Of a DNA stretch of 64,000 nt, positions 37,640-49,937 are shown piece by piece (the first letter of the stretch is position 1; each line of letters starts with the position of its first letter). Source of the stretch: Arcuatula senhousia (taxonomy: Eukaryota; Mollusca; Bivalvia; Mytilida; Mytilidae); NCBI GenBank assembly GCA_963971305.1, contig OZ020311.1, forward strand, positions 186,001-250,000. Direction: 5' to 3'. The translations under genes and the position numbers were made by a program. Below the pieces are notes generated by a model. It made no database searches. It saw only the letters and a list, made by a program, of their open reading frames with translations, and was not told the origin of the DNA.

Positions 37640-40600
37640 TAGAATGTGGGTATCAGCAGCAAACTATCGATCATTATCACTCTATAAAATGTGGGGAGTA
37701 GCAGCAAACTATCGACCATTATCACTCTGTAGAATGTGGGGAGCAGCAGCAAACTATCGACCATTATCACTCTGTTGAATGTGGGGAGTCCAGCGGCAAC
37801 TATCGACCATAATCACTCTGTAGAATGTGGGGAGTCCAGCGGCAAACTATCGATAATTATCACTCTGTAGAATGTGGGGAGTCCAGCAGCAAACTATCGA
37901 TCATTATCACTCTGTAGATTGTGGGGAGTAGCAGCAAACTATCGACCATAATCACTCTGTAGAATGTGGGGAGTCCAGCAGCAAACTATCGACCATTATC
38001 ACTTTGTAGAATGTGGGGAGTCCAGCAGCAAACTATCGACCATTATCACTCTGTAGAATGTGGTGAGTCCAGCAGCAAACTATCGATCATTATCACTCTG
38101 TAGAATGTGGGGAGTCCAGCAGCAAACTATTGACCATTATCACTCTGTAGAATGTGGGGAGTCCAGCGGCAAACTATTGACCATTATCACTCTGTAGAAT
38201 GTGGGGAGCAGCAGCAAACTATCGACCATTATCACTCTGTAGAATGTGGGGAGTCCAGCAGCAAACTATCGATCATTATCACTCTGTAGAATGTGGGGAG
38301 TCCAGCAGCAAACTATTGACCATTATCACTCTGTAGAATGTGGGGAGTCCAACGGCAAACTATTGACCATTATCACTCTGTAGAATGTGGGGAGCAGCAG
38401 CAAACTATCGACCATTATCACTCTGTAGAATGTGGGGAGTCCAGCAGCAAACTATCGACTATTATCACTCTGTAGAATGTGGAGAGCAGCAACAAACTAT
38501 CGATCATTATCACTCTGTAGAATGTGGAGAGCAGCAACAAACTATCGATCATTATCACTCTGTAGAATGTGGAGAGCAGCAACAAACTATCGACCATTAT
38601 CACTCTGTAGAATGTGGGAAGTCCAGCGGCAAACTATTGACCAATATCACTCTGTAGAATGTGGGGAGTCCAGCGACAAACTATTGACCATTATCACCCT
38701 GTAGAATGTGGGTATCAGCAGCAAACTATCGACCATTATCACTCTGTAGAATGTGGAGAGCAGCAACAAACTATCGATCATTATCACTCTGTAGAATGTG
38801 GGGAGCATCAGCAGATTGTGGGGAGACCCAGCAGCAAACTATCGATCATTATCACTCTGTAGAATGTGGGTATCAGCAGCAAACTATCGACCATTATCAC
38901 TCTGTAGAATGTGGGGAGTAGCAGCAAACGATCGACCATTATCACTCTGTAGAATGTGGGGAGACCCAGGAGCAGCAAACTATCGATCATTATCATTCTG
39001 TATATTGTGGGGAGACCCAGGAGCAGAAAAATCGACCATTATCACTCTGTAGAATGTAGGGAGTCCAAGCAGCATCAAACTATCGACCATTATCACTCTG
39101 TAGAATGTGGGTATCAGCAGCAGCAAACTATCGACCATTATCACTCCGTAGAATGTGGGAAGTCCAGCGACAAACTATCGACCATTATCACCCTGTAGAA
39201 AGTGGGGAACAGCAACAAACTATCGATCATTATCACTCTGTAGAATGTGGGTATCAGCAACAAACTATCGACCATTATCACTCTGTAGAATGTGGGGACT
39301 CCAGCAGCAAAATATCGATCATTATCACACTGTAGAATGTGGTGAGCAGCAACAAACTATCGATCATTATCACTCTGTAGAATGTGGTGAGCAGCAACAA
39401 ACTATCGATCATTATCACTCTGTAGAATGTGGTGAGCAACAGCAAACTATCGACCATTATCATTCTGTAGAATGCAGGGAGACTCAGCAGCAGCAAACTA
39501 TCGATCATAATCACTCTGTAGAAAGTGGGGAACAGCAACAAACTATCGACCATTATCACTCTGTAGAATGTGGGTATCAGCAGCATCAAACTATCGACCA
39601 TTATCACTCCGTAGAATGTGGGGAGTCCAAAGGCAAACTATCGACTATTATCATTCTGTAGAATATGTGGGGAGTCCAAAGGCAAACTATCGATCATTAT
39701 CATTCTGTAGAATGTGGGTATCAGCAGCATCAAACTATCGACCATTATCACTCTGTAGAATGTGGGGAGTCCAAAGGCAAACTATCGACCATTATCACTC
39801 TGTAGAATGTGGGGAGTCCAGCGGCAAACTATCGATCATTATCACTCTGTAGAATGTGGGGAGTCCAAAGGCAAACTATCGACCATTATCACTCTGTAGA
39901 ATGTGGGGACTCTAGCGGCAAACTATCGATCATTATCACTCTGTAGAATGTGGGGAGTCCAGCGGCAAACTATCGATCATTATCACTCTGTAGAATGTGG
40001 GGAGTCCAGCGGCAAACTATCGATCATTATCACTCTGTAGAATGTGGGGAGTCCAAAGGCAAACTATCGACCATTATCACTCTGTAGAATGTGGGGACTC
40101 CAGCGGCAAACTATCGATCATTATCACTCTGTAGAATGTGGGGAGTCCAGCGGCAAACTATCGATCATTATCACTCTGTAGAATGTGGGGAGTCCAAAGG
40201 CAAACTATCGATCATTATCACTCTGTAGAATGTGGGGAGTCCAGCGGCAAACTATCGATCATTATCATTCTGTAGAATGTGGGGAGTCCAAAGGCAAACT
40301 ATCGACCATTATCACTCTGTAGAATGTGGGGACTCCAGTGGCAAACTATCGATCATTATCACTCTGTAGAATGTGGGGAGTCCAGCGGCAAACTATCGAT
40401 CATTATCACTCTGTAGAATGTGGGGAGTCCAAAGGCAAACTATCGATCATTATCACTCTGTAGAATGTGGGGAGTCCAAAGGCAAACTATCGATCATAAT
40501 CACTCTGTAGAATGTGGGGAGTCCAAAGGCAAACTATCGATCATTATCACTCTGTAGAATGTGGGGAGTCCAAAGGCAAACTATCGACCATAATCACTCT

Positions 40601-43187
40601 GTAGAATGTGGGGAGCAGGAACAAACTATCGATCATTATCACTCTGTAGAATGTGGGTATCAGCAGCATCAAACTATCGACCATTATCACTCTGTAGAAT
40701 GTGAGGAGTCCAGCAGCAAACTATCGACCATTATCATTCTGTAGAATGTGGGGAGCAGGAACAAACTATCGATCATTATCACTCTGTAGAATGTGGGTAT
40801 CAGCAGCAACAAACTATCGATCATTATCACTCCGTAGAATGTGGGGAGTCCAGCAGCAAACTATCGACCATTATCATTCTGTAGAATGTGGGGAGCAGGA
40901 ACAAACTATCGATCATTATCACTCTGTAGAATGTGGTGAGCAACAGCAAACTATCGACCATTATCATTCTGTAGAATGCAGGGAGTCTCAGCAGCAGCAA
41001 ACTATCGATCATTATCCATGTTATCACTCTGTAGAATGTGGGGAGCAGCAGCAAACTATCGACTATTATCACTCTTTAGAATGTGGTGAGCAGCAGCAAA
41101 CTATTGACCATTATCACTCTGTAGAATGTGGGGAGCATATGCAGCAGCAAACTATTGACCATTATCACTCTGTAGAATGTGGGGAGTCCAAAGGCAAACT
41201 ATCGACCATTATCACTCTGTAGATTGTGGGGAGTAGCAGCAAACTATCGATCATTATCACTCTGTAGAATGTGGGTATCAGCATCAAACTATCGATCATT
41301 ATCACTCTGTAGAATGTGGGGAGTCCAAAGGCAAACTATCGACCATTATCACTCTGTAGATTGTGGGGAGTAGCAGCAAACTATCGATCATTATCACTCT
41401 GTAGAATGTGGGTATCAGCATCAAACTATCGATCATTATCACTCTGTAGAATGTGGGGAGTCCAAAGGCAAACTATCGACCATTATCACTCTGTAGAATG
41501 TGGGGAGTCCAGCAGCAAAATATCGATCATTATCACTCTGTAGAATGTAGGAAGACCAAGCAGCATCAAACTATCGATCATTATCACTGTAGAATGTGGG
41601 GAGTCCAGCGGCAAACTATTGACCATTATCACCCTGTAGATTGTGGGGAGTAGCAGAAAACTATCGACCATTATCACTCTGTAGAATGTGGGGAGACCCA
41701 GCAGCAAACTATTGACCATTATCACTCTGTAGAATGTGGGGAGCAGCAGCAAACTATCGACTATTATCACTCTGTAGAATGTGGGGAGTCCAGCGGCAAA
41801 CTATCGACCATTATCATTCTGTAGAGTGTGGGGAGTCCAGCGGCAAACTATCGACCATTATCACTCTGTAGAATGTGGGGAGCATATGCAGCAACAAACC
41901 ATCGACCATTATCACTCTGTAGAATGTGGGTATCAGCAGCAAACTATCGATCATTATCATTCTGTAGAATGTGGGGAGTCCAGCAGCAAACTATCGACCA
42001 TAATCACTCTGTAGAATGTGGGGAGTCCAGCGGCAAACTATTGACCATTATCATTCTGTAGAGTGTGGGGAGTCCAGCAGCAAACTATCGACTATTATCA
42101 CTCTGTAGAATGTGGGGAGTCCAGCGGCAAACTATCGACCATTATCATTCTGTAGAGTGTGGGGAGTCCAGCAGCAAACTATCGACCATTATCACTCTGT
42201 AGAATGTGGGGAGCATATGCAGCAACAAACCATCGACCATTATCACTCTGTAGAATGTGGGTATCAGCAGCAAACTATCGATCATTATCATTCTGTAGAA
42301 TGTGGGGAGTCCAGCAGCAAACTATCGACCATTATCACTCTGTAGAATGTGGGGAGCATATGCAGCAACAAACCATCGACCATTATCACTCTGTAGAATG
42401 TGGGTATCAGCAGCAAACTATCGACCATTATCACTCTGTAGAATGTGGGGAGTCCAGCGGCAAACTATCGACCATAATCACTCTGTAGAATGTGGGGAGT
42501 CCAGCGGCAAACTATTGACCATTATCATTCTGTAGAATGTGGGGAGTCCAGCAGCAAACTATCGACCATAATCACTCTGTAGAATGTGGGGAGTCCAGCG
42601 GCAAACTATTGACCATTATCATTCTGTAGAATGTGGGGAGTCCAGCAGCAAACTATCGACCATTATCACTCTGTAGAATGTGGGGAGCAGCAACAAACTA
42701 TCGATCATTATCACTCTGTAGAATGTGGGGAGTCCAGCAGCAAACTATCGACCATTATCACTCTGTAGAATGTGGGGAGTCCAGCAGCAAACTATCGATC
42801 ATTATCACTATGTAGAATGTGGGGAGTAGCAGCAAACTATTGACCATTATCACTCTGTAGAATGTGGGGAGTCCAAAGGCAAACTATCGACTATTATCAT
42901 TCTGTAGAATGTGGTGAGCAGCAGCAAACTATTGACCATTATCACTCTGTAGAATGTGGTGAGTCCAAAGGCAAACTATCGATCATTATCACTCTGTAGA
43001 ATGTGGTGAGCAGCAGCAAACTATTGACCATTATCACTCTGTAGAATGTGGAGAGCAGCAACAAACTATCGACCATTATCACTCTGTAGAATGTGGGGAG
43101 ACCCAGCAGCAAACTATTGACCATTATCATTCTGTAGAATGTGGGGAGTCCAGCAGCAAACTATCGATCATTATCACTCTGTAGAAT
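37640..43187 (+). repeat. 5.5-kb satellite array, 45-47-bp unit, about 118 copies
   Basis: The core ACTATCGACCATTATCAC is followed by TCTGTAGAATGTGGGGAG and a variable linker (TCCAGCAGCAA, TCCAAAGGCAA, CAGCAGCAA, ACCCAGCAGCAA, or CATATGCAGCAACAA), so units are 45, 47 or slightly longer. Higher-order repeats are present: a 137-bp trimer repeats at 41179, 41316 and 41453, and blocks from 41781 and 42112 match 331 bp apart. Because 47 is not a multiple of three, all three frames pass through each unit and give long open readings (QQTIDHYHSVECGE, ANYRPLSLCRMWG, and the reverse MIMVDSLLLLPTFYR). They are not genes. Confidence 0.97.
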
Positions 43188-43280
43188 TCCAGGGTCAGTT
43201 TTTTCCCGAAAATAAAAAGGCAGGACGAAGAAAATATCCATAACCCCCCCTAAAAATCACATGGTTGCTCCCTTGCTAGA
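43188..43280. repeat. Dispersed repeat piece at the satellite edge
   Basis: CCGAAAATAAAAAGGCAGGA and AAATCACATGGTTGCTCCC match 45960-46072 and, more loosely, 4081-4295. The satellite stops abruptly here. Confidence 0.65.
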
Positions 43281-43974
43281 TAAAGCATGTGGTAGACAAA
43301 GTATTTTGGTTTTCCCAACTGAAGAATTATTGAAATTCAATTTACGGACAATTTACGTAATGTTTTCTGCAAGTTTTTTTTAACTTTAAGTTAAACAGGT
43401 CGAAGATTTTACCTTTTAAGGATAATGTTTTCGTCAAACTTTTAAACAATAGTTTTTGAGAGTGTATAAATAAATACGATCGCCAACACGTGCTTTTTAA
43501 GAAAAAATTAAATATAACATGACTCGCAAAACAAATCTTTAAAATGAACGGTGAAAAAATTGGTTGTTGTATTTGTATTAATGTCATATTAAAAATAAAC
43601 ATATTAAAGAAACACTTTTTCACCCAAACAGCTTTGACAAGTAGGGAGATTTTATGGCCATGTTTACCTTTTTGATTGTCCATTGACCAATACTCTTAAT
43701 AAAATAGAAGTCAATAAGTGGAACATAACATTACTTTATAAGGAGAATTTACCCATGTTGAACAAAAGAACGTTTAAAACCAATTATATTTGGTATTTGA
43801 GCAATATGAGCGAGGAAGTTAAAGAAAACATGCATATGTTAGGAACTTTTCTATCAAACCGACGAAAAAGTTTTACCATTTTTCCCCATTTGAAAGGTCA
43901 ATCTTTTACAATTTTGATTGATTAATAGGTCAAACGAAATCTAGAAAACCCGACCTGTTAAACATGTTTAAATC
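43281..43974. other. Non-coding DNA
   Basis: Open frames of 113 (minus) and 80 (plus) codons are not recognised. No gene supported. Confidence 0.4.
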
Positions 43975-44145
43975 AAAGAATAACAAATCGTGCATTCGAA
44001 TATCAAAAGTCCGAAAGGGCAAAGACAAAACCAGTAAGCACAAACGAGAACAGTGGGAAGAAACAGAGAAAAAAATACACAAATGAATGAATAACAAATC
44101 AACAACTCAAGTCGTAACGAGAGTGAACTCGGGTGCTCCTGAAGG
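43975..44145 (-). mobile_element. 3' tail of the reverse-transcriptase element
   Basis: ATATCAAAAGTCCGAAAGGG, AACCAGTAAGCACAAACG and AAGTCGTAACGAGAG are the reverse complement of the 60160-60412 tail. Only the tail is present, as expected from 5'-truncated target-primed insertion. Confidence 0.7.
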
Positions 44146-44439
44146 GAAAACAGCAACATTTATAAGCAAATGTGAAAGTAGTTTGGTGTTCTTTGAATTA
44201 ACAACATACCCAGTTCTTAGGTTAAGTGTATCTATAGAAATGGGAGTAACATCAAGTTCTGTAAGAAACTTACTATGTTGACTGCCCATCTACATGAATT
44301 TTCTCCTAATCTCAAAAATCTTTTTACCTTGACAATAGGTAACAAAAAAAAATCGGTCTCCTAGGGTATTTTATTTTTAATTCTTAAATCCAAAGACAAC
44401 ATTTCAGCATAGCAGAGCTTTCTTATCTTCTTTTTACTC

Positions 44440-44815
44440 ACTTTTGGTTGTTATAAAATATACTTTATTGACACATATACATTTACGGTAACCTTGCATA
44501 GACCTAAACGTTTTACATAGATAGAACATTGATAATAAAAATCACAAATCTCACATAACCCACCTGAGCTGCTTAATTTAATTAAAAATGATGTATATCT
44601 TTATTCTCATACAGTCCAATACATTGGCACAATGTTTTTTAAAATATTCTATTCTTATATTTTCTGAAAATTTTTCTGACACCAATAATCATTTGAGCAT
44701 TTAAAACTGCACAGGTTTTCTGTTAGTGGTAATCGATATTTGCTTTATGAAAAATCCTTGTGTTTACAGAGGGAAAGCTTTTTGTGAGTACTTTTCATTA
44801 ATTTCTTTTTACTAT
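44440..44815 (+). repeat. Dispersed repeat, copy 1 of 2
   Basis: Matches 61785-62010 closely over TTCTGACACCAATAATCATT, GGTAATCGATATTTGC and CCTTGTGTTTACAGAGGG. No coding signal. Confidence 0.75.
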
Positions 44816-45059
44816 GAAACCAGTGTGGACTCAGGCGCATATTGTCCAGCGAGCCGCTATGGACACACAGTCCGTGTGCAACAAATGTCTTTTGTATGAA
44901 TTAAGCACAAAATGAGACTTTTCATGTCTCACCCTCTTGAAATTCTTTGATACTCATGAATAGTTTAAGTGTTAAAACATTAAAACACTAGTTACACTGA
45001 GTTAAGAATTCAATAAAAAATCATCTTTGAGATGCATTATAAATAAAATAACATAAATT

Positions 45060-45440
45060 TAAGGCACCTTACTTGGTGGGGATGGTCTTGTCTACTGCAA
45101 TTAGATCTGCACAGGTCGCTTTAATGTCATTGATTTTAATAGACTTTACGTTTTGAATATCCCCCGTACGAGATGTGTGCCCCAGGTGGTTGAATGGGAC
45201 AGCCCTTATATTGAGAGATGCAGTGTCGTTAGGTTATAATGTGGAAAACCTGACCTCAAAATATAGTGGTGCACTGTGTTGGAGAAAAACTCCACGTCCC
45301 TCTCACTAAGAACCCTGCTGCAGGTATCGATAAGAGTAGGACCAGTAGGATCCCCGGCAGGAGCTAAATTGCCCGTACCTTCCCATCAGTCCCTTTTCCA
45401 GTGGCAGTCTAAACTCCCAACTCCGATTGACCTTGTGTCC
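45060..45440 (+). mobile_element. Probable SINE-like element
   Basis: The sequence shares TCGATAAGAGTAGG with the SINE at 58052-58375 and has a GTGGCAGTCTAAACTCCCAA segment typical of short retroelement bodies. No convincing A and B boxes were found at its left end, so the head may be diverged. Confidence 0.4.
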
Positions 45441-45539
45441 TAATTTTCTCCACTTCATCTTCATTTCATCTTCATTGTATCATCCCTTTCATGTTCATAG
45501 ACAAATATATCTTTATCTGTCAGATGCGCTAAACTTTGT

Positions 45540-45740
45540 TTTTTCTTTCTTCCTTCACCGGGTTTGATACGCTGAATTGGCAATTTATATGTAGTAGAGC
45601 AACAGGTGTGCTATTGCAGCTAGACCGCTTGCTCTTCTGGTGCCCTAGAGTTTCTACATAAGTTCGCGCTGCTGATTGTTGTACAGTTGTGACTTTGTAT
45701 TATTGTACTGTTGTTGTTCGAGTCAACTGTATTTTCTTGT
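45540..45740 (+). mobile_element. 3' tail of the reverse-transcriptase element
   Basis: CACCGGGTTTGATACGCTGA, CAACAGGTGTGCTATTGCA and GTTCGCGCTGCTGATTG match the tail at 60170-60310 in the same orientation. Confidence 0.7.
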
Positions 45741-45789
45741 TAATATTTAGCCCCTTTTGTACCTCATTGCTTCTTTCACTTGAAAGTCA

Positions 45790-46075
45790 CATTAGGGAGC
45801 GACCATTTGATTTTTATTGGGGGTGGGCTATGGTGAAATTTGAAATAAAAAGGCAGGTTGGCAAGAATCCAGAAATAAATAGGCAGGACAGTGCTCTGAG
45901 TTAAAGAAAACAGGATAGTATTTTTGGCTAAAAAACTATAGTAGCTTTAAAAAAAATGCGCACGCTAGCGCTTAAAAAAATCCAGGCTCGGTTTTGTCCG
46001 AAAATAAAAAGGCAGGATGGAGAAAATATCCATAGCCCCCCCCCTATAAAAATCAAATGGTTGCTCCCTTAGTCA
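45790..46075 (+). repeat. Dispersed repeat (GGGAGCGACCATTTGATTTT family)
   Basis: It starts GGGAGCGACCATTTGATTTT and ends AATCAAATGGTTGCTCCC, so the ends are inverted copies of one another. AAATAAAAAGGCAGG occurs in both arms. Probably a fold-back element; relatives at 4081-4295 and 43188-43280. Confidence 0.7.
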
Positions 46076-46321
46076 TACAAACTTTTTTTTTCATCTTTTT
46101 TGTCTGGAAATTCGTCACAATTATTAACGACCTCGTAAGCACCCTCACTTATCTCACTCGTTCACATTTGGACCCATGGAAGGGAAATAATAAGCCTATG
46201 CATTGAAACAGGAAGTATATGTCAAAGAGACAGAAAATTGATTCTCGTGGAACTACTACCTGAGGCTACATACAAATTTTCAGTTCACTAACAATAAGAT
46301 TGTGACGAAAATTCAGGAAGA

Positions 46322-46365
46322 GCGCATCTGATGAGTCTTAAATAGACGAAACGCACGTCAGGCGT
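46322..46365 (+). ncRNA. Hammerhead ribozyme motif, core intact, stems weakened
   Basis: CTGATGA (46328), GAAA and GTC are all present, with cleavage expected after 46359. Stem I has one mismatch next to the core (GCGCAT against AGGCGT) and the stem III palindrome is imperfect (CGCACG). Activity uncertain. Confidence 0.75.
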
Positions 46366-46672
46366 AGCAAAATTTATTATCTGTAGCTTTATAATTTTTG
46401 TTTCTAACATCCGTGACGGTTAGTTCTGCTGTGGGAGTTTCAATTCCCCGAGGTCAGCCCGCTCTGGCATCAACATTATTGTTTTGACGAACGAATCAAA
46501 GCTTTGAAATTTAACTGTTGTAAATTTCAAAATTGTCAAAAGTTCTTTTCCTACCCCAGACATAGGTTTATCTTAGTCATTATTTGGTATTCTAGTTCGG
46601 CAATTTTTTGTTTTATTGGGCTATGCTATTCATATTCATATAAAATTTAGTTTTTTCAATATTTTAGGTAAA

Positions 46673-46716
46673 GCGCCTCTGATGAGTCTTGGATAAACAA
46701 AACGCGCGACAGATGT
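46673..46716 (+). ncRNA. Decayed hammerhead motif
   Basis: CTGATGA is kept, but the GAAA box reads AAAA and the cleavage triplet GTC is GAC. Predicted inactive. Confidence 0.7.
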
Positions 46717-47040
46717 AACAAAACTTATTGTCTGGAACTTTGTATCTTTCTATGTGGAATCATTACTTGAGGCTGGATACCAAATATCAAAAGCCTACAA
46801 TGAATAGTATATATAGGGGGGAAACGTACGATTAATAGTTTCTGAGAAAATTTGAAAGAAATCTTGATCATGCACTGACGAGCGGAAACACAGATCGAGC
46901 AGTGGGGGTATTACTATAACTCAAATATAATAGTATATACACGTTTCTCTTTTTAAAAAAAGTACTGATATTTTGTCTTATGTCATATAGGCTTATTAAT
47001 ATTTTGGGTAGTTCACCTCTGATGAGTCTTAAATATACGA

Positions 47041-48375
47041 TTTTTTTCTTCTCAAAATCAAAGCTAGTCGATTACTTTTACAAAAATGTAACATACTACA
47101 GGTAATTTGTTTTTGCAAAAGCCTGGGATCAGGATATAATATGGCCTGTGCCTTACCACGAGAATAATTCAAAAGTTATAAAGAAACTGTTTTCAGAATA
47201 TTTTGTTTTCATTTTATAAAGTTTCGTCCTATTACCATACAGCCAGTTCTGAGCCGTGCTTATTCTGCATGAATACAGACAAAATTACACATTTGACGGG
47301 GCGAGCTGGGTCTAGTTTTATACAGTGGCGGATAAAAAAATCCTGAGAGGGGCACACACCCTCAGTCGTCTAATATTTTCAAACAATTAAGTGCGCTAGT
47401 TAGTCACCTCTCTAATTTAAACAATAAAGAGTAAGGGTTTATCCGGATCTCTTTGAAAAAAAGAGGGGTTATGCTTAAGTGTAATATTGTGAGGGAATTA
47501 AATGCAGAAACATTTATCTCTCAATTCAACGGGGCATACGCTCCTCTGAACCCCTCTGCAAATACGGTAACCCAAATTGCACATTGTTATTAAAAGATCA
47601 AATTCGTGATTTTTTGCATTTTGTGTATCAGGTTCATAGTCTCTTGAAGATTGTTTAGAAATTAGGGACCCAAAGGAGCAAAAAAATTTCACTTTTATGT
47701 TAGCTGTCACGTGCAACTGAACTTTCAACGGCTTCAACATAAATACACTTATAAGATAAGATTGTTTATTCCAATTAAGGTCCCTCAAGGGACATAATAA
47801 TTTAATACAATGATTTAACATGTATAATTGGGTCAAGACTTATATGTTTCTTGAAGTGCTCTTGTCCATTCATGCATCCTTTTTAATCCGCCGATAATAA
47901 AAGTTTTGCAGATTTTAACAGATTGATATAGGTGGAATTCCAAAGGTATTTTTAATCCATTATTTCCTGGACCTCTTTCACCGTGGGTGAAGGGGTACTA
48001 CATGGTCGCTGTTCTCGAAGTTTGTCGGAAACTTGGAATTAACCTTACTTTTTAACACAACATACTTTATAATGCACGATCTGCTTTTTCAGTCTTTTAA
48101 AAATAAAATATGATTTTTAAAAAGCGTGTCTTGTTGATTAAAACCCTGGACAATTTTTAAAAAATTCTTTGACGATCTTTGGCGGAATCAATTCTTTTCA
48201 ACACTTTATGCAATTATTTTACATACGCTCAACGATCATACACGACATATATTAGCCCGATCTCTATTTATTGTATTACATGTATATAGTATGTAATAAT
48301 AAAAAGTCTGATTGAAAGCTGCATGTAACGAGAGATTGACAATAAAAGCATAGATAAACGCAAAAATAACATATT
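47041..48375. other. Non-coding DNA
   Basis: The 112-codon minus-strand frame at 47498-47836 overlaps a dispersed repeat related to 18900-19100 and is not a recognised protein. Confidence 0.4.
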
Positions 48376-48869
48376 ATATACTCTTCAAAAAAAGTTACGC
48401 ATAGATATAAAATTCCCCGTAGGTTTAATGCAAATCGAAACAATTTCAAAACATTATTGCCGAGCTGTTCTGCAACCGATTTTCACGAAATAAAATCCAG
48501 TAGAAAGAAAACAAAATAAAGATTGTTTGATTAATTTTGACCAAAATCCTTACTTCAATGGTTTTTAAGAGATTGTGAGTAGAACACGACTAATGTTTTT
48601 CACGAAACATTTTGCATTGATGTAAACGGGAAATTGAATCGTAAAATGTACACTTGAGTTCTACTTGCAATATCTTAAAAAGCAGCGATGATACGATTTT
48701 ACTCAAAATTAAACAAACAATCTTTATTTTGTTTTCTTTTTACTGGATTTTATTTAGTGAAAATCGGTTGCAGAACAGCTCGGCAATAATGTTTTGAAAT
48801 TGTTTCGATTTGCATTAAACGTACGGGGAATTTTCTATCTATGCGTACCTTTTTTTGACGAGTATATAT
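48376..48869. mobile_element. Long-arm inverted-repeat element, Tc1/mariner-like ends
   Basis: Arms of about 170 bases (48376-48550 and 48690-48869) begin TATACTCTTCAAAAAAAG and end with its near complement CTTTTTTTGACGAGTATA. They pair through AATTCCCCGTA, TTCAAAACATTATTGCCGAG and TGTTTTCT. TA-rich flanks fit TA target duplication. The 140-base centre has no transposase. The assignment to Tc1/mariner is an inference from ends and flanks. Confidence 0.75.
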
Positions 48870-49861
48870 GATTGAATATCATGACTGGATTTCATTCATG
48901 TAAAATTTAAAAAAAGCGAATAGCTGTTTTCTGGATCGATCAAAATGAAAACTTTTATTCATTTTTTACGATGCGTGTAATACATTATTTAGTTTAAATC
49001 TATTGGTTTCAATTACTAGTTACTACCTATTATAAATAAAAATGCAGCGATACTTCAATTAGGTCGTTTGTTTCCGTCGTTTCTATATTTACAAAAGCTC
49101 TTTGCAATGTACATACTTTCACTTTTCACTCGGGGGCTATATTCGGATTCTCAATCTTCGGATTTCCATCAAGACAATTTGGCCGCGACCAGTAGATTAT
49201 GTGTTCCGCTTCGGATTATATTTTAGTCAGTGTAGCATATCTTGCGTAGCTTTAGCGTAATGGATATTTGATTTTGGATTGCGAAAATTTACTTGATTGA
49301 ATAAAGTTTAAAGGACAAAAATACTATTCGGACACCAAAAATAAGTTAAATCTTGCAAAAAAATTGTACACAGCATTTTCGTTTTTCATGCTTTTATGTG
49401 GCGGTGTTTTAAAGCAACAATGCGATTCAACTAGATCATGTAGCGTACATGGCGTAGTCACTTTATCAGATTGTGCACATGTTTAAGCGTACTTTCTTAT
49501 AAATTTTTGACTGCAAAATGTTAATTCATTAAATAAAGTTTATTATCACAGACAGAAATAATGCTTATGCAAAAATAGGTCAATCAGACACACACAATTC
49601 AAGCATTTTATTGATTTTTTGAAAGTGACAAAATAGCCACATTGGGTCATTCGTCTGTCTTGATCTAGGTCAGTTTAATAAGGATAAATAATTTTATCTA
49701 TATCTCACAAAGCTATTGCGGGATCCGGAAAAAATAAACTTATTTGTCAAAAGTTATTGGTTGTTCGAAAATGTTATCATTGCTTGATAATTTTGTCGAT
49801 TCACCACTCAGAGACCAATGTCGCCACAACTACAAATATGTCAGAAAATAACCAAAGGAAC
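48870..49861. other. Non-coding DNA
   Basis: No gene or RNA recognised. Confidence 0.4.
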
Positions 49862-49937
49862 CACAGGGGCTTGGATTAAAGAGTAGGGGGAGGCGACTTA
49901 AAAGTCAATATAAATGACCAGAATCCAAGCCCCTGTG
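49862..49937. mobile_element. 76-bp MITE-like fold-back
   Basis: Perfect 16-bp terminal inverted repeats, CACAGGGGCTTGGATT and its complement, flank a 44-base centre. Confidence 0.8.

Larger units (their letters stand above)
46300..47040 (+). repeat. Degenerate tandem trimer of the 355-bp hammerhead repeat
   Basis: Three hammerhead motifs start at 46322, 46673 and about 47013, 351 and 340 bp apart. The first interval matches the 62420 unit throughout (CCCCAGACATAGGTT, CCGAGGTCAGCCCGCTC). The second interval diverges after TGTCTGGAACTTTGT, so part was replaced. Confidence 0.75.

Noticed and set aside
37640..43187. Many overlapping open frames (QTIDHYHSVECGE and ANYRPLSLCRMWG types, and reverse MIMVDSLLLL)
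   Set aside because: They are produced by the stop-poor 45-47-bp satellite in all frames; breakpoints follow linker changes and there is no independent coding signal.
37640..43187. CRISPR-like array
   Set aside because: No constant repeat with unique spacers; linkers are few, recurring variants, and the genome is eukaryotic.
43683..43925. 80-codon plus-strand frame as a gene
   Set aside because: No family signal, no splice or promoter support, AT-rich composition.
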